This document shows, piece after piece, positions 30,462 through 40,887 of a stretch of 64,000 bases of DNA. A model generated the notes under the pieces. That model was not told the origin of the DNA, searched no databases, and worked only from the letters and a program-made list of their open reading frames with translations. This stretch comes from Campylobacter aviculae. GTDB taxonomy: Bacteria > Campylobacterota > Campylobacteria > Campylobacterales > Campylobacteraceae. The DNA lies in assembly GCF_005406215.1 (NCBI RefSeq), contig NZ_NXMA01000001.1:62001-126000 (forward strand), given 5' to 3'. The position numbers were made by a program, and so were the translations under genes. The stretch's first letter is position 1. Each line of letters starts with the position of its first letter.

Positions 30462-31060
30462 TGTTTGATTCTTTATTAAATGGCCTAGCTTTGGGTTTTG
30501 GAGTAAGTGTTCCTTTTGGTCCAGTAAATATTTTAGTTTTAACTTATGCGTTAAAATCTTTTAAAAATTCATTAGCGGTTGGTTTTGGTGCTTTTAGTGT
30601 CGATATGCTTTATCTTTTTTTATTACAATTTGGGCTTTTAAGCTTTTTAAATAATGATATTTTTAAATACATTTTGGCGATTTTTGGTTTTTGTTTTTTA
30701 AGCTATATGGCTTTTTTGATGGTTAGAAAAAAAAGTGAGGCTTTAGATGTGCAAAATCAAGAATTTAAAGAAAGTCTTTTAAAAAGTTATATTAAAGGAT
30801 GTTTTTTAAATGGATCTAATCCTTTTGTTATAGGATTTTGGTTGAGTGCAGCGGGTATGATCGTTGGCGATATACATCCTTATTTTATGACCTTAGGACT
30901 TGTTGTTTCGATTATCTCTTGGGTTTTTGCTTTATCTTTTTTTGTTGCAAAATATAAGCATTTTTTTAATGCAAAAGTTGTTAAGATTGTCAATATAGTT
31001 TCAGCTTTAATTATAGAATATTTTGCTATTAGTTTATTATATAGAACTTTTATAGGATAA
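30461..31060 (+). CDS. LysE/RhtB family exporter
   Basis: 199 residues with about six membrane helices. N-terminal signature GFGVSVPFGPVNILVL and the internal GCFLNGSNPFVIGFW are typical of LysE-type amino-acid or metabolite exporters. TGATG overlap with the sirtuin gene implies coupling, and dapE follows after 3 bp. Substrate not predictable; the lysine-biosynthesis neighbour dapE makes a basic amino acid conceivable. Confidence 0.75.
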   Translation: MFDSLLNGLALGFGVSVPFGPVNILVLTYALKSFKNSLAVGFGAFSVDMLYLFLLQFGLLSFLNNDIFKYILAIFGFCFLSYMAFLMVRKKSEALDVQNQEFKESLLKSYIKGCFLNGSNPFVIGFWLSAAGMIVGDIHPYFMTLGLVVSIISWVFALSFFVAKYKHFFNAKVVKIVNIVSALIIEYFAISLLYRTFIG

Positions 31061-31063
31061 AAA

Positions 31064-32161
31064 ATGAATGCTAAAGAACTTTTAATCGAACTTTTAAAAT
31101 TTAAATCCATCACACCAAAAGATGATGGAATTTTAAATTTTATCGCCTTAGAACTTAGCGATTTTGAAGCTTTTTTTGTGGAAAAAGAGGGTGTGAAAAA
31201 TTTATTACTGACAAAAAAATTTCAAGATGAAGGCGATCATTTAGCATTTTGTGGCCACATAGATGTTGTTCCTGCGGGTGAGGGTTGGCAAAGCGATCCT
31301 TTTAAGCCTGTAGAAAAAGATGGGTTTATTTACGCAAGAGGCGCACAAGATATGAAAAGTGGTGTGGCGGCTTTTATTGATGCGGTTAAAAATGCAAATT
31401 TTAAAGGTTCTAGGCTTTCTTTAATGCTAACAAGTGATGAGGAAGGAGAGGCAAAATACGGAACTTTAGAGCTTCTTAAATTCATGCAAGAAGAAAATAT
31501 CTTGCCTGATTTTGCCTTAGTGGGTGAGCCAACTTGTGAAAAATATTTAGGAGATAGTATCAAAATAGGACGCAGAGGTTCAATCAATGGTAAAATTCTC
31601 ATACGCGGAAAGCAAGGACATGTAGCTTACCCTGAAAAATGTATCAATCCTATCCATGATTTTTCTCATGCTTTGAAATTTTTAGCGGGTTTTGATCTTG
31701 ATCCTGGTAGTGCAGATTTTACTCCTTCTAAGATAGTCATTACTGATATTAGGGGAGGACTTGAAGTGTGCAATGTAACTCCAAATGATCTAAAATTGAT
31801 GTTTAATGTTAGAAATTCTCCAGATACGACTTTAGATGATGCGAAAAATTATATCGATAAAATTTGCCATGGTTTAAATTATGAATTAGAAATCAAACAA
31901 AGTTCAAAACCTTTTTTAACTCATCATGATAATAAAGTGGTGCAAAAATTAAACGAAAGTATCCAAAAGATCACGCAACGCGTTCCAAGTTTCAATACCA
32001 AAGGCGGCACAAGTGATGCAAGATTTTTAGCAGAATTTGGTATAAGTGTATGCGAATTTGGAGTATGCAACGATAGAATTCACGCTATTGATGAAAGAGT
32101 AAGTGTGGAAGATCTTGAAAAACTTTGTGAAATTTATAAAGATTTTATAGAAAATTTTTAG
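31064..32161 (+). CDS. dapE: succinyl-diaminopimelate desuccinylase
   Basis: 365 residues of the M20 zinc peptidase family. Metal-binding motifs [24 protein letters not shown] and VGEPT are in order, and KGGTSDARF carries the C-terminal determinant of DapE. Makes LL-diaminopimelate for lysine and peptidoglycan. Follows the LysE-type gene by 3 bp and precedes the thi genes by 9 bp. Confidence 0.95.
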   Translation: MNAKELLIELLKFKSITPKDDGILNFIALELSDFEAFFVEKEGVKNLLLTKKFQDEGDHLAFCGHIDVVPAGEGWQSDPFKPVEKDGFIYARGAQDMKSGVAAFIDAVKNANFKGSRLSLMLTSDEEGEAKYGTLELLKFMQEENILPDFALVGEPTCEKYLGDSIKIGRRGSINGKILIRGKQGHVAYPEKCINPIHDFSHALKFLAGFDLDPGSADFTPSKIVITDIRGGLEVCNVTPNDLKLMFNVRNSPDTTLDDAKNYIDKICHGLNYELEIKQSSKPFLTHHDNKVVQKLNESIQKITQRVPSFNTKGGTSDARFLAEFGISVCEFGVCNDRIHAIDERVSVEDLEKLCEIYKDFIENF

Positions 32162-32170
32162 AGGTTAGTA

Positions 32171-32362
32171 ATGATTATCAATGGTGAAAAGCTTGATTTA
32201 AAAGAATTAAGATTGATGGATTTTTTAAAAGAAAAGGGTTATAAAACCGAACTCATCGCTTTAGAATTAAACGGAGAAATTATCCCAAAGGATCGTTTTG
32301 AAAATTTGATTTTAAAAGAAAATGATAAGGCTGAAATTGTAAGTTTTGTAGGGGGTGGCTGA
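32171..32362 (+). CDS. thiS: sulfur carrier protein ThiS
   Basis: 63 residues, beta-grasp fold, ending in VGGG with the C-terminal Gly-Gly needed for thiocarboxylate formation. Donates sulfur for the thiazole ring. First of five thi genes in order S-F-G-H-E. Only 9 bp separate it from dapE, so there is no room for a TPP riboswitch in front of the group. Confidence 0.93.
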   Translation: MIINGEKLDLKELRLMDFLKEKGYKTELIALELNGEIIPKDRFENLILKENDKAEIVSFVGGG

Positions 32363-33162
32363 TGAAAATAAAATTCAATGGTAAAGAGCTTGAAACCTCT
32401 TTTAAAAGCACTTTGGAATTTTTTCAAAGCGTGAGTGAAAATGAAAATGATGTTTGGATAGTCAATGGCTTTGCGACAAAAGAAGATCTAAATTTAAATG
32501 AAAATGATGAGCTTTTTTGCATACAAAAAAATACTTTGCCTCCAAAAGATGCACTTGATGCGATGATGAGAGCAAGACACACCCCAAAACTTCACGATAA
32601 ATTAAAAAATTCAAGCGTTGCAGTGTGTGGCTTAGGTGGCCTTGGCTCTCACATAGCCATCATGTTAGCAAGAAGTGGAATAGGGGCTTTAAAACTCATC
32701 GATTTTGATGTGGTAGAGCCTAGCAATCTTAACCGCCAAGCTTATCGTGTGTGTGATTTGGGCAAATTTAAAACCGAAGCTTTAAAAGAGCAAATCAAAG
32801 AAATCAATCCTTACACACAAGTTGAAATCGAAACTTTAAAGATAGATGAGCAAAATTTAGCCCATTTATTTAAGGGTGTAAATATCGTTTGTGAAGCCTT
32901 TGATACGCCTTTAGCAAAAGCTATGATCGCGCAAAATTTTCATAAATTTTATCCTGATATAACTTTAATCTGTGCTTCAGGACTTGCAGGTTATGGCGAT
33001 AGCAATAGCATACAAACGAGAAAAATTGCAAAAAATTTCTATGTTTGTGGGGATTTGGTGAATGCAGCACAAGTTGGAAATGGACTGATGGCACCACGGG
33101 TTAATATTTGTGCGGGACATCAAGCTAATTTGGTTTTAGAACTTTTAGCTAGCAAGGAGTAA
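32362..33162 (+). CDS. thiF: ThiS adenylyltransferase ThiF with N-terminal ubiquitin-like domain
   Basis: 266 residues. Residues 1-60 form a ThiS-like beta-grasp domain ([15 protein letters not shown]) without a terminal Gly-Gly. The E1-like adenylation domain follows, with CGLGGLGSH near residue 90 and the Arg finger region [14 protein letters not shown]. It adenylates ThiS. No CxxC zinc knuckles are visible, unlike E. coli ThiF. Fusion of a ubiquitin-like domain to this subfamily is known. Start overlaps thiS by one base. Confidence 0.9.
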   Translation: MKIKFNGKELETSFKSTLEFFQSVSENENDVWIVNGFATKEDLNLNENDELFCIQKNTLPPKDALDAMMRARHTPKLHDKLKNSSVAVCGLGGLGSHIAIMLARSGIGALKLIDFDVVEPSNLNRQAYRVCDLGKFKTEALKEQIKEINPYTQVEIETLKIDEQNLAHLFKGVNIVCEAFDTPLAKAMIAQNFHKFYPDITLICASGLAGYGDSNSIQTRKIAKNFYVCGDLVNAAQVGNGLMAPRVNICAGHQANLVLELLASKE

Positions 33163-33164
33163 AA

Positions 33165-33926
33165 ATGGATGATAAATTAAAAATTGGAAAATATGAATTT
33201 AACTCACGTTTTATTTTAGGATCGGGTAAATTTTCACTTGAGTTGATCAAATCAGCCATCGAAGAAGCAGGAGCACAGATCATCACTCTAGCTTTACGCC
33301 GTGCTTATACGGGAGAGGTTGAAAATATCTTAGATTATATTCCAAAAAATATTACTCTTTTACCTAACACTTCAGGAGCAAGAAATGCTCAAGAAGCTTT
33401 ACGCATAGCAAGGCTTTCAAGGGAGTTAGGATGCGGAGAGCTTATAAAGATCGAGGTGATCAGTGATAGTAAATATTTATTGCCGGATAATTACGAAACG
33501 ATCAAAGCTTGCGAGCTTTTAGCAAAAGATGGTTTTACGCCTTTGCCTTATATGTATGCTGATCTTTATGCAGCTAGAGCGATGAGAGATGCTGGAGCGG
33601 CGGCTATTATGCCTTTAGCTGCACCCATAGGAAGTAACAAAGGCCTGTGTGCTAAAGAATTCATACAAATTTTACTTAATGAAATCGATCTTCCTATTAT
33701 CGTAGATGCGGGCATTGGCAGTCCATCTCAAGCTTGTGAGGCAATGCAAATGGGAGTGAGTGCTGTTATGGCAAATACAGCTATAGCTGAAGCAAAAAAT
33801 ATCGCTTTAATGGCTAAAGCTTTTTCTTTGGCAATAAAAGCGGGAAGAGAGGGTTATTTGGCCGGTTTAGCAAGTGTGAGTGAGGCTAAGGCAAGTTCTC
33901 CTTTAACAGGATTTTTAAGGGATTGA
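33165..33926 (+). CDS. thiG: thiazole synthase
   Basis: 253 residues, TIM barrel. Motifs: [10 protein letters not shown] at the start, [14 protein letters not shown], and [18 protein letters not shown] for phosphate binding. Forms thiazole phosphate from DXP, ThiS thiocarboxylate and dehydroglycine. Two bp after thiF. Confidence 0.96.
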   Translation: MDDKLKIGKYEFNSRFILGSGKFSLELIKSAIEEAGAQIITLALRRAYTGEVENILDYIPKNITLLPNTSGARNAQEALRIARLSRELGCGELIKIEVISDSKYLLPDNYETIKACELLAKDGFTPLPYMYADLYAARAMRDAGAAAIMPLAAPIGSNKGLCAKEFIQILLNEIDLPIIVDAGIGSPSQACEAMQMGVSAVMANTAIAEAKNIALMAKAFSLAIKAGREGYLAGLASVSEAKASSPLTGFLRD

Positions 33927-33928
33927 TC

Positions 33929-35074
33929 ATGCAAGATTTTATGCAATATTTGCCTCACATGCAAGAAATAAAAAGTGATATTTTAGATAAAGTTTTGTTT
34001 GAAATAAAAGATTATGATGAGGCTAAATTTAGCGTTAAAGATGTTGAAGAGGCTTTAAATTCTACGCATTTAAGCATAGAAAATTTAAAAGCTTTGCTTT
34101 CAAGTGCGGCTGAAGAATTTATCGAGGAATTAGCTTTTAAGTCATCAAAGACAAAAATAAAATATTTTGGAAATTCTATATCGCTTTTTACTCCGCTTTA
34201 TTTGTCAAATTATTGTAATTCTAAGTGCGTGTATTGTGGTTTTCAAAAAGGCAATAAAATCGCAAGAGCAAAACTTAATGAAGATGAAATTCATCAAGAG
34301 ATGAAAGCGATTGCAAAAACAGGTTTGCAAGAAATTTTGATGCTAACAGGCGAGGGAAGAGAATTTGCAAATGTAGAATACATTGCAAAAGCTTGTGCTA
34401 TCGCAAAAGAGTATTTTAAAGTCATAGGGGTTGAAATTTACCCTATGAATGAAGATGAGTATAAAATTTTGCATGAAAATGGCTGTGATTATGTGACTAT
34501 TTTTCAAGAAACTTATAATCCTTTAAAATATTCCAAAATTCATCTTGGCGGTGAAAAACGCATTTTTCCTTATCGTTTTAACGCTCAAGAAAGAGCTTTA
34601 AAATCAGGGATGAGAGGGGTTGCTTTTGCTGCGCTTTTGGGCATAGATGATTTTAGAAAAGATGCTTTAGCGACGGCTTTACACGCGTATTTTTTACAGC
34701 AAAAATATCCACATGCGGAAATTTCTCTTTCTGTACCACGTTTAAGGCCTATCATTAATAATGTCAAAATTCATCCTAAAGATGTAAATGAAAAACGTCT
34801 TTTACAAGTGCTTTGTGCGTATAGGCTTTTTTTACCTTTTGCAGGAATTACTATATCAAGTCGTGAAAGAATAGGCTTTAGGGATGAGGTGATTAAGCTT
34901 GGAGCGACTAAAATGAGTGCGGGAGTTAGCGTAGGGATTGGTGAGCATAGCGGTGAAAAAAAAGGTGATGATCAGTTTGAAATTTCAGATGAAAGAAGTG
35001 TAGAAGAAATTTTAACTATGCTTAAAAATGCAAATTTGCAGGCTGTGATGAGTGATAGTATCTATGTGGGATAA
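33929..35074 (+). CDS. thiH: 2-iminoacetate synthase, radical SAM
   Basis: 381 residues. The radical-SAM cluster is CNSKCVYCGF near residue 97. Cleaves tyrosine to dehydroglycine for ThiG. ThiH rather than the oxygen-dependent ThiO suits a microaerophile. ATG 33929 is chosen over TTG 33923. Overlaps the next gene by 11 bp. Confidence 0.95.
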   Translation: MQDFMQYLPHMQEIKSDILDKVLFEIKDYDEAKFSVKDVEEALNSTHLSIENLKALLSSAAEEFIEELAFKSSKTKIKYFGNSISLFTPLYLSNYCNSKCVYCGFQKGNKIARAKLNEDEIHQEMKAIAKTGLQEILMLTGEGREFANVEYIAKACAIAKEYFKVIGVEIYPMNEDEYKILHENGCDYVTIFQETYNPLKYSKIHLGGEKRIFPYRFNAQERALKSGMRGVAFAALLGIDDFRKDALATALHAYFLQQKYPHAEISLSVPRLRPIINNVKIHPKDVNEKRLLQVLCAYRLFLPFAGITISSRERIGFRDEVIKLGATKMSAGVSVGIGEHSGEKKGDDQFEISDERSVEEILTMLKNANLQAVMSDSIYVG

Positions 35075-35669
35075 AAAGATTATCGCTATAAGCGATCGAA
35101 AAATTGTTGAGGGTGATTTTTTAACACAGGTTGAAAAAATCGTCAAGTCAGGCGTAGATGCTTTTGTACTTAGAGAAAAAGATTTGAGCGAGTTTGAGTA
35201 TTATGACTTGGCACAAGAAGTTTTAAAAATTTGCTCTAAGCAAAAAGTTACTTGTATTTTGCATTTTTTTGACAGACAATGCTTGAAGTTGGGTCATAAG
35301 TATTTTCATGCACCGCTTAATCTATTAAGACAAGATCCTAGATTGGCTCGGTATTTTCATTTGCTTGGAACTTCCATCCATAGCAAAGAAGAACTTTTAG
35401 AAGCTATGAATTACAAAGTTAATTATGCTTTTGCTGGACATATTTTTGAAAGTTCTTGTAAGAAGGATTTAAAGCCTAAAGGAATTGAGTTTTTAAATTC
35501 TTTACTCGCTTTTAGCAAAATTCCACTTTATGCTATAGGCGGGATTAATCTAGAGAATATCGAAAAGCTTAAAAATTTAGATATAGCTGGAGTTTGCATG
35601 AGAGAAGCTTTGATGAATGGAAAAAAATTGAAAGTTTATTTAAATGAATGCAGGCAAAAATGCGAGTAA
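35064..35669 (+). CDS. thiamine-phosphate synthase-like / TenI protein
   Basis: 201 residues, TIM barrel of the ThiE/TenI family: DAFVLREKDLSE, LLGTSIHSKEE, FAGHIFESSCKKDLKPKG and YAIGGINLENIE. The classical ThiE segment that binds the pyrimidine diphosphate (D-x-H-x-G-Q) is missing, where FHAPLNLLRQ stands instead. TenI thiazole tautomerase is therefore more likely than true ThiE. ATG 35064 fits the family start better than GTG 35052. Confidence 0.75.
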   Translation: MWDKKIIAISDRKIVEGDFLTQVEKIVKSGVDAFVLREKDLSEFEYYDLAQEVLKICSKQKVTCILHFFDRQCLKLGHKYFHAPLNLLRQDPRLARYFHLLGTSIHSKEELLEAMNYKVNYAFAGHIFESSCKKDLKPKGIEFLNSLLAFSKIPLYAIGGINLENIEKLKNLDIAGVCMREALMNGKKLKVYLNECRQKCE

Positions 35670-35749
35670 GTGGTTTTTGGTGTTTTATAAAACTATAAGA
35701 AGGTAAAGGATAAAATATTTTTTCTTAGACTTTAAAGATTAAGGAATTT

Positions 35750-36913
35750 ATGCTCTCTTTTAAGAAAATTTTTTGGCTTAATGTTTTTATCGTTATTATT
35801 ATTGCTTTTAATCTTAGAGCTCCTATTACGACTATAGGTCCAATGGTTGATGCAATAAAGAATGAATATGGTTTAAATTCTACCTTTATAGGAATTTTGA
35901 CAAGCTTACCTTTAATGGCCTTTGGAAGTATTTCTTTTATCGTAGGTTATTTTTCTCCTATTCGTGCAGTTATCGTAGGAATTTTTTTAATTTTCATTGG
36001 AGAGCTTTTACGTTCTTATGTTGGAATTTACGGCTTATTTATAGGAATGCTTGCTATAGGCTGTGGAATAGCTATTGCTAATGTGGTTTTACCAAGTTTT
36101 ATTAAAGAAAAATTTCCTAAACAAATGTCTAGTATTATGGGTATATATAGTTTTATTTTAAGTGTTTCTTCTATAGCAGGGATTGCTTTAGCTACACCCT
36201 TACTTCATATATTTAATTTACCTTTAGCTATGGTATTTTGGGCTATTTTTGCTTTTATAGCTTTAGTGATGTACTTTCCTCAAGCGAAAAATGGAAGGTT
36301 TTTTAGAACCAAAAAACCATCCTCTAAACAAGTGAGTATTTTAAAACATCCTACCACGTGGAAAATCACTCTTTTTATGGGTTTTCAAAGCTTTTTAGCC
36401 TATTCTTTGTTTTTTTGGTATGTTGAGATTATAACCGAAAAAGGTTTTAGCGAGGATTTTGCTACAAATATGCTTTTATTTGGACAATTAGTTGCTATGC
36501 CAGTTTCTCTTTTTGGACCTTTGCTTTTGGGAAAAATAAAAAAAGAATATCATACAAGCTATATTGCGGTTTTATGTGCTATGTATGCTATATCTTTTGG
36601 AATTTTATTCCTCTGTGATAGCAAAATAATGATTATTTTAGGTGCGTTTGCTATGGGTTTTCCTTGGGGCGGGGTTTTTGGTATAGTTTTGCTTTTTATT
36701 GCTCAAAAAAGCCATAATGCACAAATAGCAGCGAGGCTTTCAGCTTTTGCTCAAGGCTTTGGATATTTAATTGCTGCACAGGGGCAATGGATTATAGGAG
36801 TTTTACACGATAAATTTGGAAACTTTTCGGGTTCTATTTTTATGCTTTTTGTGGTTGGTATCATAGTCAATGTTGTTGGGTATTTATCTTATAAAAGCGA
36901 AATTATTAAATAA
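35750..36913 (+). CDS. MFS transporter, CynX/NimT-type
   Basis: 387 residues, 12 membrane helices. N-terminal NLRAPITTIGPMVD is typical of the cyanate-permease-like (CynX/YeaN) subfamily. Probably exports or imports a small anion or nitro-compound; substrate unknown. In C. jejuni the equivalent (Cj1040c) is separated from the thi genes by two further genes not present here. Convergent with murG, with an 8-bp overlap. Confidence 0.8.
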   Translation: MLSFKKIFWLNVFIVIIIAFNLRAPITTIGPMVDAIKNEYGLNSTFIGILTSLPLMAFGSISFIVGYFSPIRAVIVGIFLIFIGELLRSYVGIYGLFIGMLAIGCGIAIANVVLPSFIKEKFPKQMSSIMGIYSFILSVSSIAGIALATPLLHIFNLPLAMVFWAIFAFIALVMYFPQAKNGRFFRTKKPSSKQVSILKHPTTWKITLFMGFQSFLAYSLFFWYVEIITEKGFSEDFATNMLLFGQLVAMPVSLFGPLLLGKIKKEYHTSYIAVLCAMYAISFGILFLCDSKIMIILGAFAMGFPWGGVFGIVLLFIAQKSHNAQIAARLSAFAQGFGYLIAAQGQWIIGVLHDKFGNFSGSIFMLFVVGIIVNVVGYLSYKSEIIK

Positions 36914-37916
36914 ATGCTAACACTTTTTCAAGTAAAATATCTGCACCATTTTTTTGAGTGATATTTTGCAATCTTATCGAGATATTTTCTAAATTTAGCT
37001 CTAAAATTGTTTTTAAAATTTCATCTATATTAGCATTATTTTGTGTAAAAATTTTACATAAATTTTGATCTTGTAAAAATTTGGCGTTAAAATATTGATG
37101 ATTTTTTGCTGCATAAGGGTAAGGGATGAAAATAGCAGGCAAAGTATTAGCACACAGTTCAAAAAGCGTGCTTGCACCCGCTCTTGATATAGCTAAATCA
37201 GCCGTATGCATTTTTTCTTCTAAATTTGGACTAAAGTCAAATATATCAGCTTTAATATTTAAGTTTTGATAAATTTGCTTATATTTTTCTAGATCATTTT
37301 TCCCACACTGATGGATAATATTAATATTTTTTTCATTTAAACTAGGTGCTAATTGTATGGCTAATTCATTGATAAAACTAGCTCCTTGAGAGCCTCCTAA
37401 AAAAATAATATTTTTTAATTCTTTGCGAATTCTTGCGCGATCAAAAAATTTATTTGCCACAGGATAAGGCGTAAAATCTTCTTCAAAAGCGCTAAAAAAC
37501 CTTTTAGAAAAAGGTTTTAGAAGCTTATTTAAAGAGCCGCTTTTTGAATTTTGTTCATGTATAAATAAAGGTATATGGGAAAACAAAGCGCCAAAAGATG
37601 CAGGAGCAGCACTATATCCTCCTACGCTAATAACAGCTTTTACTTTATAGTCTTTAAAAATTTGTCTGCATTCTTTAGAAAGCTTTAAAATGTGTAAGAA
37701 AGAATTAATTTTATTAAATTTGCTTTGATTAACAACTCCTTGAGAGCTTAGAAAAAATTTATCTCTAAAACGCGTTTCTTTTTCAAACCACGCTTTATCC
37801 TGCCCATTTTGACTGCCTATATAAATACAAGCTATATTTTTTTGATTAAGACTTTCTAATAAACATCTTACTATGGCTAGATGTCCTCCTGTACCACCTC
37901 CAGTTAAAACTATCAT
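36906..37916 (-). CDS. murG: lipid II synthase MurG
   Basis: 336 residues. GT-B fold with the N-terminal loop TGGGTGGHLAIVRCL and the acceptor-binding EQNSKSGSLNK. FLGGSQGASFINE lies in the C-terminal UDP-GlcNAc domain. Transfers GlcNAc to lipid I at the inner membrane. It overlaps ftsW by 4 bp; both belong to cell-wall synthesis. Confidence 0.95.
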   Translation of the reverse strand: MIVLTGGGTGGHLAIVRCLLESLNQKNIACIYIGSQNGQDKAWFEKETRFRDKFFLSSQGVVNQSKFNKINSFLHILKLSKECRQIFKDYKVKAVISVGGYSAAPASFGALFSHIPLFIHEQNSKSGSLNKLLKPFSKRFFSAFEEDFTPYPVANKFFDRARIRKELKNIIFLGGSQGASFINELAIQLAPSLNEKNINIIHQCGKNDLEKYKQIYQNLNIKADIFDFSPNLEEKMHTADLAISRAGASTLFELCANTLPAIFIPYPYAAKNHQYFNAKFLQDQNLCKIFTQNNANIDEILKTILELNLENISIRLQNITQKNGADILLEKVLAFI

Positions 37917-39076
37917 AATTTAACCTTTTTGGAAATCATCAACACATATCCTATACCTATACAAATTGCCCACATAGAACTTCCGCCATAGCTTAAAAGT
38001 GGAACCGCAACACCCTTAAGTGGGGTAAGAGAAATAATACCAAAGGCATTCATGAAAAATGAAAAAAGCAAAAGTAAAGCTATGCCAGAACAAAAAATAA
38101 AATGTTCTTTTTTTTCACAGCGTCCTGCTATTCTAAAAATTCTTAAAATCATCCAAAGATAAATAAAGCAAATAATTCCAAGTCCAAAAAGTCCCACTTC
38201 TTCTGTGATACCAGAGAGGATAAAATCAGTATGCACTTCGCTTAAAAACCCTAGTTTAAAAGTTCCAAGCCCCAAGCCTTCTCCAAATATTCCTCCATGA
38301 GCTATCGCATTTAAAGAGTGTGAGATTTGATAAGGCTCTGTATTGGTGCTTACTCTTAAAGCATTTGCCATCCAATCAGGAAGCATTGGCAAAAATGCAT
38401 CCTGTATATTACCCCACCAAGAAGCGATTCTTTGAATACGTCTTTGGTTGCTAAAAATTACCATTATCCCTACCATCATAATAATCAATATTCCAAAAGC
38501 AAAAAGCCTTTTGCTTGCTCCTGCAAAAAAAGCTAAAGCTAAGATTAAGAAGAAAGAAATAACGCTTTGTCCTAAATCATTTTGGGTAGTATAGATATAT
38601 CCTATAACTATAGTCGCAACTATACAATAGGGTAAAAGGATTAAAATTTCGTGTTTGATAGCTTTTTTATTATCATCAATACGTCTTGTATAACTCCAGG
38701 CTAAAAAATAAATGAGTCCTATTTTAAAGAATTCAACTGGAGATATAGAAAGAGGCCCCAAACGAATCCATCTTTTAGCGCCCCCACTGGCTGTTGCCAA
38801 AGCAGAAGGTAAAAAAGGTAAGATGATAATAAAAATAAAAGAAATGATAAGTATTGCTAGAATTATTCTTTCAGAGTTTTTCTTATCAGGATCAAGTCTT
38901 GAAATAAAAAACATGATTAAAATTCCACTCACTCCAAAAAAAAGTTGACGTGCAAAAAAATGAAATTCGCTATAATTAAAAAAAAGTACAGTAAAAACCG
39001 TAAGTGAATATGAAAAAACTATCCCTATGGTGATCAATATACAACTTAAATAAAATAATTTTTTATCAGCAACCAT
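37913..39076 (-). CDS. ftsW: septal peptidoglycan polymerase FtsW
   Basis: 387 residues, about ten membrane helices of the SEDS family. Signature elements include WIRLGPLSISPVEFFKIG, AHGGIFGEGLGLGTFK and the C-terminal PLLSYGGSSM. Polymerises glycan strands at the division site with a partner PBP. Upstream of murG on the minus strand and divergent from pycA. Confidence 0.94.
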   Translation of the reverse strand: MVADKKLFYLSCILITIGIVFSYSLTVFTVLFFNYSEFHFFARQLFFGVSGILIMFFISRLDPDKKNSERIILAILIISFIFIIILPFLPSALATASGGAKRWIRLGPLSISPVEFFKIGLIYFLAWSYTRRIDDNKKAIKHEILILLPYCIVATIVIGYIYTTQNDLGQSVISFFLILALAFFAGASKRLFAFGILIIMMVGIMVIFSNQRRIQRIASWWGNIQDAFLPMLPDWMANALRVSTNTEPYQISHSLNAIAHGGIFGEGLGLGTFKLGFLSEVHTDFILSGITEEVGLFGLGIICFIYLWMILRIFRIAGRCEKKEHFIFCSGIALLLLFSFFMNAFGIISLTPLKGVAVPLLSYGGSSMWAICIGIGYVLMISKKVKL

Positions 39077-39179
39077 ATAAAATTTACTTTTCTTTCAAGA
39101 CAAATATTTACAAGAGCTTATTATAGCTAAAATAAATTAATTTTTTTGCTAAGTTTTTATAAGGATATTTTGATAGAAT

Positions 39180-39188
39180 TGCTATAAG
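39180..39188 (+). promoter_or_regulatory. extended -10 promoter of pycA
   Basis: TGCTATAAG, an extended -10 with one mismatch, 23 bases before the ATG at 39212, within the 135-bp divergent spacer to ftsW. Confidence 0.5.
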
Positions 39189-39211
39189 ATTATTTTTAAG
39201 GGCAAGCTGTG

Positions 39212-40645
39212 ATGCAAATTTATAAAATTCTTATAGCAAATCGTGCTGAAATAGCAGTTAGAATTATCCGTGCTTGTAGGGATTTGCATATAAAAAGTGT
39301 TGCAATTTATACCGAACCTGATCGCGAGTGTTTGCATGTAAAAATTGCTGATGAAGCTTATCAAATAGGTAGTGATGCAATAAAGGGTTATTTAGATATT
39401 GCAAAGATTATAGAAGTTGCTAAGGCCTGCAAAGCTGATGCTATCCACCCAGGCTATGGATTTTTAAGTGAAAATTATGAATTTGCTAAGGCTTGCGAGC
39501 AAGCAAATATTGTTTTTATAGGTCCAAAATCTGAAGTGATTCATAAAATGGGCAATAAAAATATTGCACGTAAATTAATGACACAAAATGGAATTCCTAT
39601 TGTCCCAGGAACTGAAAAATTAAATTCTTATAGTATAGATGAGATTAAAACGATAGCAGAAAAAATCGGATATCCTGTAATTTTAAAAGCTTCAGGTGGT
39701 GGAGGAGGGCGTGGAATTCGTGTTGTTTATAAACAAGAAGAACTTGAGAATGCTTTTGATTCTTGCAAAAGAGAGGCGTTTGCATACTTTAAAAATGATG
39801 AAGTATTTATGGAAAAATTTGTCACAAATCCCCGTCATATAGAATTTCAAATTTTAGGCGATAATTATGGCAATATAATACACCTTTGCGAAAGGGATTG
39901 TTCTATACAAAGAAGACATCAAAAAGTGATTGAAATCGCTCCTTGTCCAAGTATTTCTGATAATCTTAGAAAAACTATGGGTGTAACGGCTGTTGCAGCT
40001 GCAAAAGCAGTGGGTTATACCAATGCAGGGACGATAGAGTTTTTGCTTGATGATTGCAATCATTTTTATTTTATGGAGATGAATACAAGAATTCAAGTTG
40101 AACATCCTATCACTGAAGAAATTACCGGAATTGATCTTATAGTGCGTCAAATTCGCATTGCCGCTGGAGAAATTTTAGATTTAGAACAAAGCGATGTTAA
40201 GCCTAGAGGTTTTGCCATAGAAGCTAGAATTACAGCTGAAAATGTATGGAAAAATTTTACCCCGAGTGTAGGTAAAATCGGTGAATATTATCCTGCACTC
40301 GGACCTTCTGTAAGAGTGGATAGCCATATTTATAAAGATTATACCATACCTCCTTATTATGATTCTATGCTTGCTAAATTAATCGTTAGAGCAACGAGTT
40401 ATGATTTAGCGGTTAATAAACTTGAAAGAGCTTTAAAGGAATTTACTTTAGATATTAGAACAACGATTCCTTTTTTAATCGCCATAATAAGGACAAGAGA
40501 ATTTAGAAGAGGGTATTTTGATACTTCTTTTATAGAAACCCATCTTCAAGAATTGTTAGAAAAGACGCAAGATCATCCTCAAGAAAATAAAGAAGAGATA
40601 GTGGCAGCAATTGCAATAGCTCTTGAAAAAATTAAAAAAGGATAA
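39212..40645 (+). CDS. pycA: biotin carboxylase subunit of pyruvate carboxylase
   Basis: 477 residues. Biotin carboxylase/ATP-grasp enzyme with IANRAEIAVRIIRAC, the glycine-rich loop KASGGGGGRGIR and MEMNTRIQVEHPITEE. In C. jejuni the corresponding Cj1037c is the A subunit of two-subunit pyruvate carboxylase, partnered by an unlinked PycB; acetyl-CoA carboxylase AccC is the alternative reading. ATG 39212 is better than GTG 39209 given AAGGG spacing. Two bp before the next gene. Confidence 0.85.
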   Translation: MQIYKILIANRAEIAVRIIRACRDLHIKSVAIYTEPDRECLHVKIADEAYQIGSDAIKGYLDIAKIIEVAKACKADAIHPGYGFLSENYEFAKACEQANIVFIGPKSEVIHKMGNKNIARKLMTQNGIPIVPGTEKLNSYSIDEIKTIAEKIGYPVILKASGGGGGRGIRVVYKQEELENAFDSCKREAFAYFKNDEVFMEKFVTNPRHIEFQILGDNYGNIIHLCERDCSIQRRHQKVIEIAPCPSISDNLRKTMGVTAVAAAKAVGYTNAGTIEFLLDDCNHFYFMEMNTRIQVEHPITEEITGIDLIVRQIRIAAGEILDLEQSDVKPRGFAIEARITAENVWKNFTPSVGKIGEYYPALGPSVRVDSHIYKDYTIPPYYDSMLAKLIVRATSYDLAVNKLERALKEFTLDIRTTIPFLIAIIRTREFRRGYFDTSFIETHLQELLEKTQDHPQENKEEIVAAIAIALEKIKKG

Positions 40646-40647
40646 TA

Positions 40648-40887
40648 ATGGATTTTTTAGATAGCTTAAAAAATATTAAAAAAGAAATGCAGGCTAACTC
40701 TCATAAAGTGAGTAAAAAGTCAAGTAAAATAAGTATGAAAAATTCAGAGAAGTTGGCTAAAGATATTCACATCAAGACGCAAGAGACTGATTTAAATAAA
40801 GAAATGCAAGATATTTTTTTAAAACAAGAAAAATTACAAGATGAATTTTCTGAATTTATAAAAAATTCAGATATTAAGAAAATTTAA
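40648..40887 (+). CDS. small charged hypothetical protein (Cj1036c-like)
   Basis: 79 residues, rich in Lys, Ser and Glu, probably helical or coiled coil, without signal or membrane segment. Sits 2 bp after pycA and shares its last base with the next start. No family recognised; coupling and conserved position support it being real. Confidence 0.7.
   Translation: MDFLDSLKNIKKEMQANSHKVSKKSSKISMKNSEKLAKDIHIKTQETDLNKEMQDIFLKQEKLQDEFSEFIKNSDIKKI

Noticed and set aside
32100-32175. TPP riboswitch before the thi operon
   Set aside because: Only 9 bp separate dapE and thiS and no conserved riboswitch core is present.
35682-35693. GTTTTATAAAAC palindrome as operator or terminator
   Set aside because: A 12-bp AT palindrome is expected by chance in this AT-rich DNA and no T-run follows.
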